64,000 bases of DNA from Aurantiacibacter rhizosphaerae (GTDB taxonomy: Bacteria > Pseudomonadota > Alphaproteobacteria > Sphingomonadales > Sphingomonadaceae), in the NCBI RefSeq assembly GCF_009807005.1, contig NZ_WUBR01000002.1, forward strand, positions 930,001 to 994,000, in the 5' to 3' direction. Below, in pieces: positions 46,819 to 55,600 of the stretch (position 1 is its first letter; each line of letters opens with the position of its first letter). The notes below the pieces were generated by a model that did not search any database, was not told where the DNA came from, and saw nothing but the letters and a program-made list of their open reading frames with translations. Both the position numbers and the translations under genes were made by a program.

Positions 46819-49239
46819 TTGAGCGGAATGAAAGTTAAAGGCTGTGGAGCCATCACGCGGGGCCTCCTGCTTTGCGGTGCCATGCTTCCCGTATCGTTGA
46901 TTCCAACAACAGCAAGCGCGCAAGAGGCGGCAGCACCAGCTACCGCCAACACCGGCGCTTCTTCGAACGACATTGTGGTGACCGCGACGCGCAAGGACAC
47001 CGTCCTCAGCCGCACGCCGCTCAGCATCGTGGCCAAGGGCCAGGAAGAGCTCGACGCGCAGGGCGTTCGCTCCATTGCGGACATCGCCTCCATCACGCCG
47101 GGCATCACCTTCGGCCAGAGCGCGACCGTTTACGGCACGGGCCAGACCACCATCGCCATTCGCGGTGTGGATTCCCAGTCCGGCATCCCCACCACGGGCA
47201 TCTATATCGACGATACGCCGGTGCAGACCCGCGTCGGCGTCAGCCCCTCGCTAGGCAATGCCTATCCCCAAGTGTTCGATCTTGAGCGTGTTGAAGTTCT
47301 GCGCGGGCCCCAGGGCACGCTGTTCGGCAGCGGTTCGGTGGGCGGCGCAGTCCGCTTCATCATGCCTGGGCCCAACTACAACGAACCCAGCCTGTACTCC
47401 CGTGCAGAGCTTGCCAGCACCAAACATGGCGCGCTGAGCTATGAAGGCGGCGTCGCCTTTGGCGCACCTCTGGTTGATGACAAGGTCGGCATGCGTGTCA
47501 GCGCATGGTATCGCCGCGATGGCGGCTACATCGATCGCCTGGATCCCTACACCAAGCAGTTGGTGGAGAAGGACAGCAACGAGCGTGACAGCTTCTCTGC
47601 ACGCGCCACGCTGGGCTTCCGTCTGGGCGACAATCTGACACTGACGCCTTCGATGTACTATCAGGACGTGAAGATCGACGATGGTGACCGTTTCGAACTG
47701 GCGACATCCGATCGCGATTCGGGCGACCTGCGCCTCAGCCTGAACCATCGTCCGGAATCGCATCGCGACGAATTCGCCCTGCCCGCGCTGAAGGCAGAGC
47801 TGGATCTTGGCGGCATGCTGCTGATTTCCGATACCTCGTACTTCCACCGCACGACCGAAACGATCAATGACGATACATCGCTCAGCTTCGTTTTCTCTGG
47901 CGGTCTGACCGAGGGCCCGTTCCCGGCAGGTTTCGAAGACTACATGCCGTTCACGGAAAACTTCACGAAGCAGACCGCACGGACCCAGGAACTGCGCCTG
48001 GTGGACGATAACCAGTCCGATCGCCTGAACTGGATCGTCGGCCTGTTCTATCAGAAGTCCTACGTGCGCGATCAGTATCAGGCCAATGATCCCCGCCTGC
48101 TGGACGTGCTCAACCTGTTCCAGGACGCCGTCGGTGAACCGCCGTTCGACAGCCTGACGGAATCGTTCTTCGGCACAGAGCTGTATCAGGGCCAGTTCTC
48201 CCTGTTCCAGCGCAACGAACACCGCGACAAGCAGTATGCGGCCTATGGCCAGGTTGATTACGAAGTGATCGACAGGCTCACGCTGACTGCCGGCCTGCGT
48301 TACACCATTGCCAAGTACGACTTCGTCGGCTTCGGTGCGGGCCCGGTCTACGCCTCCGACGGCCAGACCGACATTGCCGACACCACCAGCAAGACGCTGA
48401 CGCCGAAGTTCGGCATCGCTTTCCAGGCTGATCCCGATAACCTGTTCTATGCCAATGCCAGCAAGGGCGTTCGTGGACCGGGCGTGGCTTCACCCGTGGG
48501 TGCAAACTGCATCGAGGACGCTGCCGCCATCGGCTTCGATCCCTTCGCTACGCTGGACGTGGAGCCGGATTCGATCTGGAGCTATGAAATCGGCTCCAAG
48601 AACCGCCTGTTCGACGGCAAGGTTGCCATCGACGCTTCGGCCTACCGCATCAACTGGGACGACGTGCAGACCCTGTTCGCACTGCCGCAGTGCACCATCC
48701 AGACCTCGCTCAACCTCGGCAGTGCCAAGATTGACGGTGTAGACTTCGCCCTCTCGGTGAAGCCGGTAAACGGTCTTACCCTGGGCGGTTCGGTGTCCTA
48801 CATCGATGCGCGTTACACCACGGCAATTCCGGGTCCGAACAACACCATCATCCGCAAGGCCGGTGAACCCTTCCCGCTGGTTGCCCCTTGGACGGTGCAG
48901 CTGAACGGTGAATATGTGGCCCTGGTTGGCGACGGCGAAATCTACAGCCGTGCGGACTTCACCTACGCCAGCAGCATTGACGAGCCGGTGGACTTCGATT
49001 CGCCGCTGGTCGATCCGACCTTGCCGCGTCCGCCTTCCACTTCGCAGCTTGACCTGCGTATCGGTGGCCGCTTCAGCCTTACCGACGACGCGGAAGCCGA
49101 TGTGAGCGTATTCGTGAACAACGTAACGAACAGCCAGCCGCTGCTCAGCCTGTTCCACGAAACGCCGGATTCGCAGTTCTATCGTTCGGGCACCTTCCGT
49201 CCGCGCACGATCGGCCTGACGGTCAGCATCCGCAACTGA
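46819..49239 (+). CDS. TonB-dependent outer-membrane receptor
   Basis: The 806-residue receptor has a signal peptide (TTASAQEAA) and a TonB-box-like DIVVTATRKDTVLSRTPLS. Its plug contains IAIRGVDSQSG and VEVLRGPQGTLFGSGSVGGAVRFI, and the barrel ends with LTVSIRN. It starts at TTG 46819, seven bases behind GGGAG; ATG 46828 is an alternative. Codon usage looks more strongly biased to C/G-ending codons than in neighbouring genes, which may mark high expression. A terminator follows. The ligand is unknown. Confidence 0.92.
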   Translation: MSGMKVKGCGAITRGLLLCGAMLPVSLIPTTASAQEAAAPATANTGASSNDIVVTATRKDTVLSRTPLSIVAKGQEELDAQGVRSIADIASITPGITFGQSATVYGTGQTTIAIRGVDSQSGIPTTGIYIDDTPVQTRVGVSPSLGNAYPQVFDLERVEVLRGPQGTLFGSGSVGGAVRFIMPGPNYNEPSLYSRAELASTKHGALSYEGGVAFGAPLVDDKVGMRVSAWYRRDGGYIDRLDPYTKQLVEKDSNERDSFSARATLGFRLGDNLTLTPSMYYQDVKIDDGDRFELATSDRDSGDLRLSLNHRPESHRDEFALPALKAELDLGGMLLISDTSYFHRTTETINDDTSLSFVFSGGLTEGPFPAGFEDYMPFTENFTKQTARTQELRLVDDNQSDRLNWIVGLFYQKSYVRDQYQANDPRLLDVLNLFQDAVGEPPFDSLTESFFGTELYQGQFSLFQRNEHRDKQYAAYGQVDYEVIDRLTLTAGLRYTIAKYDFVGFGAGPVYASDGQTDIADTTSKTLTPKFGIAFQADPDNLFYANASKGVRGPGVASPVGANCIEDAAAIGFDPFATLDVEPDSIWSYEIGSKNRLFDGKVAIDASAYRINWDDVQTLFALPQCTIQTSLNLGSAKIDGVDFALSVKPVNGLTLGGSVSYIDARYTTAIPGPNNTIIRKAGEPFPLVAPWTVQLNGEYVALVGDGEIYSRADFTYASSIDEPVDFDSPLVDPTLPRPPSTSQLDLRIGGRFSLTDDAEADVSVFVNNVTNSQPLLSLFHETPDSQFYRSGTFRPRTIGLTVSIRN

Positions 49240-49253
49240 TGCAAAACCACACC

Positions 49254-49284
49254 GCCGTCGGTTCGACATAATCGAACTGACGGC
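49254..49284. repeat. Inverted repeat between convergent genes
   Basis: GCCGTC-G-GTTCG pairs with CGAAC-T-GACGGC around a seven-base loop, with one mismatch. No T tract follows directly. It may act with the next hairpin as a bidirectional terminator. Confidence 0.5.
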
Positions 49285-49293
49285 CATCTCTTC

Positions 49294-49333
49294 GCTCCGG
49301 TGTCGCACCTCTCGCGGCGCCGGAGCGTTTTAG
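49294..49333 (+). terminator. Intrinsic terminator after the receptor gene
   Basis: GCTCCGGTGTCGC (49294-49306) pairs over 13 positions with GCGGCGCCGGAGC (49314-49326) when two G-U pairs are allowed, with a seven-base loop. GTTTTAGTCTT follows. It lies about 55 bases after the receptor stop. Confidence 0.75.
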
Positions 49334-49335
49334 TC

Positions 49336-50625
49336 TTATTGGCGATCTGTGCCTTGCCTCTTTCGCACAGGCGAAAGGCACGGCCCCATCTGACCTTCAG
49401 GCGCATCGATATGTTCGATCACGGCTGCTGTCGGCGGGGCAGCGGCGTGCAGGTTTGCGATCAGCTTCTGCCTGCTGAACCTTCTGCCACTGCGAGCCAA
49501 TGCATCGCGCAGAACCTCAACCGCCAAAGCGGCATTGCGATCAACAGTCGTGGCAAGATCATAACGGGAAGGCGCCGCCACGCTCAACGCGCAGCTTTGC
49601 GCCAATGTGGAAAGATGCGGGCCGATCTGTTCGGCGCTGACATACAGCCTGCCGATCCTGCGTGCTTTCAGTCCTTCCAGCACCTGCCCCATGTCATCCG
49701 GCTGGGCGAGCAGCAACATGGCGGGACAATCAGTCGTCGTCTCCACCAGAGCAGACAGCGATTGTACGACCGCAAGCGACACAGCATCATCGGCAAAGGC
49801 GAAATCGACACAGCCAAATTGTGTCTGCGCCTGTTCAACCAAGGCAATCGCCTGTTGGCGAAGACCGGGCAGTAAGGGGAAGACCGCAGCATCGTCCGCC
49901 GTGCCGGAAAGCGCCGCGACGGGCGCGAAGTTCGCAATACCGCGATGGCGCAGAAGTTCGGCAATCGGCCCGCGATCGTCCAGCCCGACGCTGCCGATCA
50001 CCAATGCGGGCGGGCGATCCTCCAGCTGCCCTTCCAGCTCAATAATCGGAAGACGCGCATCGAGCGTGACATGCTCCAGCCGCCGCCCGAATAACCGGTC
50101 CGTGTTTTCATCCACTGCGCGTGCCACCGCCGCTGCACTTGCCTCACCAAAGCCGCGCAGAGCGGGCGCTGCGGGCAAGATCGTGGCGATGGTAATCCTA
50201 TCGTCGCCAACCCCGGCAAGCGCGTGATCCTGCTGCAGATAGACCTGCAAAGCATCGATATCCGTTGGTGACAGACGATAGCGCGGCATCAGCGCGTGCA
50301 GCGATCTGCCGCCGGGTGCGACCCCGCTATTCAGCGTCTGCGCCAGGGCATTGCGACCATAGCCGCGCGCTGACAGTTCATCCCACGCCAGCGCCGGAGC
50401 GATCACCCCGCCCTCGCTCCCGCCATCCAGCGGGCTGCGGTGACAATTGGCGCAGGCCGCATGCTGTCCGGTCAGCTCTATGCCTGCTGTCTCGGCCACG
50501 ATGGGCTGCCCGTCCGCGCCTGCGCCGTGCTGATAAATCCCCATGCCCGATTGCCCGGTCTGGGCGGACACCGCGATTGAAGCGGCAAGGGCCAGCGATG
50601 CCAGGCCAAGGCGCGGCCACTTCAT
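49336..50625 (-). CDS. Cytochrome c domain fused to a periplasmic-binding-like domain
   Basis: The 429-residue secreted protein has a signal peptide (about residues 1-21). A cytochrome c domain has its heme motif CANCH at residues 58-62 and a plausible axial Met at 113. The C-terminal 300 residues look like a type 1 periplasmic-binding fold: ITIATILPAAPALRG, RLGFRR-like stretches, PALVIGSVGLDDR and SLSALVETTTDCPAMLLLAQPDDMG. The fusion is unusual. It is the last gene of the multicopper oxidase operon and overlaps the SCO gene by ATGA. An electron-acceptor role for the oxidase, with a binding module for a ligand, is inferred. Confidence 0.82.
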   Translation of the reverse strand: MKWPRLGLASLALAASIAVSAQTGQSGMGIYQHGAGADGQPIVAETAGIELTGQHAACANCHRSPLDGGSEGGVIAPALAWDELSARGYGRNALAQTLNSGVAPGGRSLHALMPRYRLSPTDIDALQVYLQQDHALAGVGDDRITIATILPAAPALRGFGEASAAAVARAVDENTDRLFGRRLEHVTLDARLPIIELEGQLEDRPPALVIGSVGLDDRGPIAELLRHRGIANFAPVAALSGTADDAAVFPLLPGLRQQAIALVEQAQTQFGCVDFAFADDAVSLAVVQSLSALVETTTDCPAMLLLAQPDDMGQVLEGLKARRIGRLYVSAEQIGPHLSTLAQSCALSVAAPSRYDLATTVDRNAALAVEVLRDALARSGRRFSRQKLIANLHAAAPPTAAVIEHIDAPEGQMGPCLSPVRKRQGTDRQ

Positions 50626-51191
50626 TCGCGCGCGGCAAGCATCGCGTCGGCCTTGGCGATCAACTGCGCTGGCCGCGGCGCGCCCTCCATCCGTGCCACC
50701 ACATTGCGCTTGCCATCGATCACCAGGAAAGCGGGCGGATGTTCGGAAAGATTAGCCTCCAGCGCATTCAGCCCGGCCAGCACACTGCGCATCTCGCGAA
50801 AATCACCGCTCAGCCAGAACCACTCTCCCTCCGCGCCGAAGGTCTGCGCTCTTTTCGCCATCTTGGCGGGCGTATCGGATAGCGGGCTGAGGGTGAGCGT
50901 CACCAGTCGATAGCTTTGCTCTCGCCCCTCCATCTCCGCCTGCGTTGCCTGCATGATGCGGTCTGTGATCGGGCACACGGTCTGGCAACCGAGCCATGTG
51001 AAGCTGACGATCACCACCCTGTCGCCCAGCACATCGCGGTTGAAAAGGCGGGTCTGGCCCGACTGGTCGACCACCTCTGCATTGGAAAGCCCGTAACGCT
51101 GGCCCTGCGCCGTGCCGGTCTGCGGCAGGGCCAAGGCGGATAGCGACAGTGCGAGGCAGGATGCGCGCAGAGTTTGTCCTATCTTAGTCAT
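50622..51191 (-). CDS. SCO1/SenC family copper/redox protein
   Basis: The 189-residue secreted thioredoxin-fold protein has a signal peptide (ALPQTGTAQG region), the copper-binding CX3C motif at Cys69-Cys73 (GCQTVCPIT) and the ligand His at 151 in SEHPPAF. SCO proteins deliver copper to or reduce copper centres. Next to a giant multicopper oxidase gene, its role is probably metallation of that oxidase. It overlaps the genes on both sides (ATGA upstream and downstream), so the operon is tightly coupled. Confidence 0.9.
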   Translation of the reverse strand: MTKIGQTLRASCLALSLSALALPQTGTAQGQRYGLSNAEVVDQSGQTRLFNRDVLGDRVVIVSFTWLGCQTVCPITDRIMQATQAEMEGREQSYRLVTLTLSPLSDTPAKMAKRAQTFGAEGEWFWLSGDFREMRSVLAGLNALEANLSEHPPAFLVIDGKRNVVARMEGAPRPAQLIAKADAMLAARE

Positions 51192-52684
51192 GGCAGGGGT
51201 CCAATCGTTACGGGTTCGGCGGGGTAAGGGAGACCGCTGGGAACAAGCATGATCGTTTGTCCGCGCGGCAATGTCTCTTCCACCCGGTAGCTGGCATCCC
51301 CTGTTCGCACCGCATTGATGCGCCGCTGCCAGTTGGTGCCGGGTACGATAGCCAGCATGGCAAGACGCGGCGGCAGCTGAGCGCTATCGGCTCCCGCGAC
51401 AGAGAAAACCGCGTCACCTCCGCCCGATCCGATCAGTTCGACGGCGGGTCGTTCTTGCCGGGCCATCGCGGGGCCTTCCACCTCGAAATCGAGGCAGCCG
51501 ATCTGTTCGCTCTGCCTGTCTCGCACGACAAGGCGCCAGTTGCCGCCGTGTGGCGGGCTTATCGATGTGCGGAACTGGCCGGGCCGCACTTCGCGCAGGC
51601 TGCGATCATACACGCCGATATCCACTGGATGAGAGCCGCGAATGCGCACCACGTCATACGGGGCCAGCATTTCGGTGGGGGATCGCATGGTTCCGTGCCC
51701 ATCGGACATGCCGCTTTCCATGTAGAGATAGACCGCGCTTTCCTGCGAGCTGAGAAACGCCATGCCATCGGTGCCGATGGGCGCCATGGGATCATCGCTT
51801 GGCAGCAGACCCACAGGGATCGCCACGACGTGCTCTTTATCCTCCGCCAGGGAAGTGAGGCGGATCATGGAAACATAGGCGCGTTCCGCCTCCCGCAGAT
51901 AGAGGTAATCATCGGTGAAAGCCGTATGCGTGAAGCCTGCGTGGATCAGCAACGCGCGGGTCTGGCGGCCCAGCGCAAGGTCTACGACCTGCACCAGCCC
52001 CTCTTCTGGCGACAGGGCGAACAGCCAGCGCCCGTCTGGCGAAACCGCGATGCTTTGCGCCGGGGCGCGCAGATCCACAAATGGCGCAAACACGCTCGCA
52101 TCGCGCGCGCTGGACAGGATGCGACCGCTTGCAGGCTCCAGCCGGAAATCGCGCTGCGCCAGGGATGACGTGGCGGATAGCGGATCGTCCAGTCCGCTGC
52201 GCTCCCCCGCCTTCAGATTGCCCGCATCCACCAGCGATCCGTCTGACAGGTTCAGCACCTCCGCCGTTTGCAGACCAGTGTGCCAGAGGCGGGCGATGCC
52301 GCCGTCCCCATCCACCTGCCAGCGTTCAATCGGCCGGCTTGCCGGGGTCAGCCACACGATATTCCCGCTCGCCAGCGCGCGTTCCGGGTCCACCGCAGTG
52401 ATCGTGTTGTCACTGTTGCGAAGGATAATGAGCCAGCCATCGAGTTCGGATCGCAGGACACTGGCGGATGGCGGGGCGCAGGCGCCTTCGGGTTCCGGCA
52501 CCAGCCAAGCGCGTGGCAGGGCACCGCCCAGGGCAAAATCCCCCTCCCCCAGCACCGAAACCGCGATGCCGGTGGCGCTGCCGACCTCTACGTCACCCTC
52601 CAGCTCGATGCGGATTTCCGCCGCTGCCGGACTGGCGATTAGGCCCAGCAGCAGCGGCAGAAGGAGTTTCGCCTTTCGCCGCAC
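51188..52684 (-). CDS. Secreted beta-propeller-like hypothetical protein
   Basis: The 498-residue protein has a signal peptide (LLGLIASPAAAEI). The middle third looks like propeller blades, for example QSIAVSPDGRWLFALSPEEGLVQVVDLALGRQTRALL. The C-terminal part is beta-rich with a GQFRTSISPPHGGNWRLVVRD segment. It carries a few Cys residues but no heme or clear copper motif. No specific family is recognised. It sits between the multicopper oxidase and SCO genes and overlaps the SCO gene (ATGA), so a partner role in the same extracytoplasmic complex is likely but unproven. Confidence 0.78.
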   Translation of the reverse strand: MRRKAKLLLPLLLGLIASPAAAEIRIELEGDVEVGSATGIAVSVLGEGDFALGGALPRAWLVPEPEGACAPPSASVLRSELDGWLIILRNSDNTITAVDPERALASGNIVWLTPASRPIERWQVDGDGGIARLWHTGLQTAEVLNLSDGSLVDAGNLKAGERSGLDDPLSATSSLAQRDFRLEPASGRILSSARDASVFAPFVDLRAPAQSIAVSPDGRWLFALSPEEGLVQVVDLALGRQTRALLIHAGFTHTAFTDDYLYLREAERAYVSMIRLTSLAEDKEHVVAIPVGLLPSDDPMAPIGTDGMAFLSSQESAVYLYMESGMSDGHGTMRSPTEMLAPYDVVRIRGSHPVDIGVYDRSLREVRPGQFRTSISPPHGGNWRLVVRDRQSEQIGCLDFEVEGPAMARQERPAVELIGSGGGDAVFSVAGADSAQLPPRLAMLAIVPGTNWQRRINAVRTGDASYRVEETLPRGQTIMLVPSGLPYPAEPVTIGPLP

Positions 52685-52687
52685 GCC

Positions 52688-55600
52688 CTACTCCCCGCTA
52701 TCGGTGACAGAGCACGAGGAGCCCGCGCCGTCTCCGCTGGCTGCTTCGACCACGAAATGGCCCCACACCCCGCCAGAGAAGAAATGCGTCGGTCCATCAC
52801 GATAGAGGTATGTGCCCGGCTGCACGCAGGTGAGCGTGGCCGTGATCGCCTTGCCCGGCCCCAGCAATGCCGCTGCCGGAGAGCCAAAGCTGGTGGCCGG
52901 ATCGCCATTTGCGTCCACGGCGAAAGGCATGGTGTCCGGGTAATCATTGCCGACAATTTCGAAAGAGCGCTGCCGTGCCCGGCCACCGGGCTGAATCACC
53001 CTGAACTTCACCGTTTCACCCTCCAGCGCGGTGTAAACCGGCGTGGCAATCGCGCCGCCGCTTTGCGCCAGGAAATCTGCGGGGAATTGCTCGGTATTGA
53101 GGTTGCTATCCGCGCTCAGCCTGCCCGATCCATCGTCCAGCCGCGCCCACATGGGTTCACTGGAATAGCTCAGGCCCTTCTCGCCCCGGTCATAGCTGTC
53201 ATCGCACACGGCGCAGTCGACAACCGGGCGCGTGGTGTCGCCATCGGGGCGGTGGAGGTTCATTCCATCCTGGTAGAACACCACGAATTCACGGAAGCCC
53301 TCCCCACCCGCGCAATCCGCCACGCGCGTGACAGGGCCGCTTTCACTGCCATCTGTTGCCGTGCAGACAATCGCCGAAGTGCCCTGCCCGCCGGCAAACA
53401 ATTGCTGATATGGAGGGGGGAAATCTGGGTCTGCTGGCAAGGCAAGCGCATCCATGGAAGCCCCCGTTCGCGGGTCATAGGTGCGGCTGCCCTCAGGCTC
53501 GATCACCAGACCTGCGAACAGACCATGCGAAAGCTGCCCGAACACATCGCCCAGCGGCTTTATCGGCAAGGGGCCATAGGCATAGGGCATGGCATCCGCG
53601 CGGAAGGCGCAGGCCATTTTGCCGCCCGATTGCTCCACATCGCACAACGCATCATCCGACGGATCGAGCACAGGCGCGATGTTCAGCCGTCCGGCATAAT
53701 ACTCGGCCCTGAAATCCGCCGCGCCCGATGATGGATCGGCATGTCGGGGATAGGGCACGCCGTTGTTATCCCTGGCGTTATGGCCCACGAAATTGCCCAC
53801 CTGCGCAGCGGGATATTGCGGCAGCACCGGGATGGAGAAGGACACGATATGGTCTGCGCCGATATCGTGATCCGCATTGTCCGGATCATCCGTGTTGACG
53901 GAGACGATGCGCGGCAGCAAGGCATCCCCGCGCTGATCGCCCATGCTGGGGCTGAGCGCGTTGACGACATTCAGCTTGATAATCGATCCGGCATTCACCC
54001 GCCACACCGGCGGCGCGGACAGGGGCGATGCGCTGAGATCATCGATAATCGCGCCAAGATTGGAACGCTGAGCGTCGATGATTTCAGGAGACGGCAGCAG
54101 CACCAGCCCATCGGGATCGGTAAGCGCCGGTGCGGCAGTGCGATAGGCCCTATCGTCCCAGCCCATCTGCGCCACGCTTGCCGCGATGGCCCAGATATGC
54201 ACCTGCGGGGCAAGGCCCAGTGTCGGCTCAATCTGGCCGGTCACCTCGTTACTGGCAAGGCAATCGGCATAGATGGGCTGGCCATCCGGCCCTGCGCCGC
54301 TGGGGCCAATTGTGGGATCCTTCACATTTCCGCACCGCACATAGGCAAGCCCGTCCCCGCCATAGAGCGGAGCGAGATCGCCGCTGACGCCTTCCACACC
54401 GTTGTTGACGCGCAGCAGGCCCCAGGCCCCGTTCCAGATCGCATCCTGCGAGCCGAAGTGCATGAGGAAATCGGCATGTTGGCCAGCCGAAAGCCCGGCC
54501 TGGCGCGGGATCGCAAATTCCAGATGTTCTGAAATGCCCACTTCCTGCGCGCCGACGATTGCCATCGGATTATCGAAATATGGCTTTATGCTGCCGGTGT
54601 AATGTTCCAGCCGCGGCCAGCCCATGCCTTCCACCGTGAAAACATGCTGCACTTCCTGTGCGCCCTGCACCAGCCGGATGCCAACCCGCTCCCCCTCAAA
54701 CGCGTTGAGGATGGGCGTACACGGATCGCCATGGCCGATCTGGAACGGGCCATCGCTGGCAAAGGCGAAGGCCAACTCTCCGCGATTGCCATCGCGGCGG
54801 CGGGAAAGATCGGTGCGGGTGGCGGGCAGTACGGCCAGATCCTCTGCCGCCAGGCCGGGGCCATTAAGGAAGGCGCAGGTCAGCCTGTTGCGCGTAACAG
54901 GGGCCGCGCTGGCGAGATCGGTGTAGGACAGATCACCCACGCGCAGCGGCACGGGCTCTCCGCGATAATTCACCAGATACGGGTCATGGTGATCGACGGA
55001 AATGCTTTCCGGCAATAGCGGCGGCGCAACCGGCCAGCCGCCATGGGCGCGCACCGTATTCCGGCGCTTTGCGAGCCGCGTAATGTCCTTTGCAAACACC
55101 AGTTCGGAATTGCGCGGATCTGATGCGTTCTTCAGCAGCAGGTCCAGCCCGCGGCGGAAACCGTTCTCTGCCAATTCCTCCTCAGCCGGGTCCACGGCGT
55201 CCCAGGGATCGGGCGTCTGCGCATCATTGGGGAAATCGCCCGAAATCTGCGCCACGCAGGGCGGCTCCGCACAGGCAGGATCATACAGCAGCGCGAAATC
55301 GGCAATGGCCAAAGCGAACTCGCGCGTGTCGGGATGTATCGCACGATCTTCCGCACCCACGATCAGTGCCTTTGCGCCAACCGCGCCGCTATCGGCCAGA
55401 TCACGCGGCATTTCAGAACGGTCGGGCCGCAGCCATTCGCTGCCCTTCGGCTCCACCAGCAGGGCCGAATAGAACCCGTGCTGCTGGATCGATGATGGCG
55501 CGAAGTGATCATGCGTGAACACCGTGCCAAGCGTGCGATCGCTCTTGTCCGAACCATCGACGGCGCGGCCCAGCAGGGGATCGGCGAACCAGCGCTGCGT

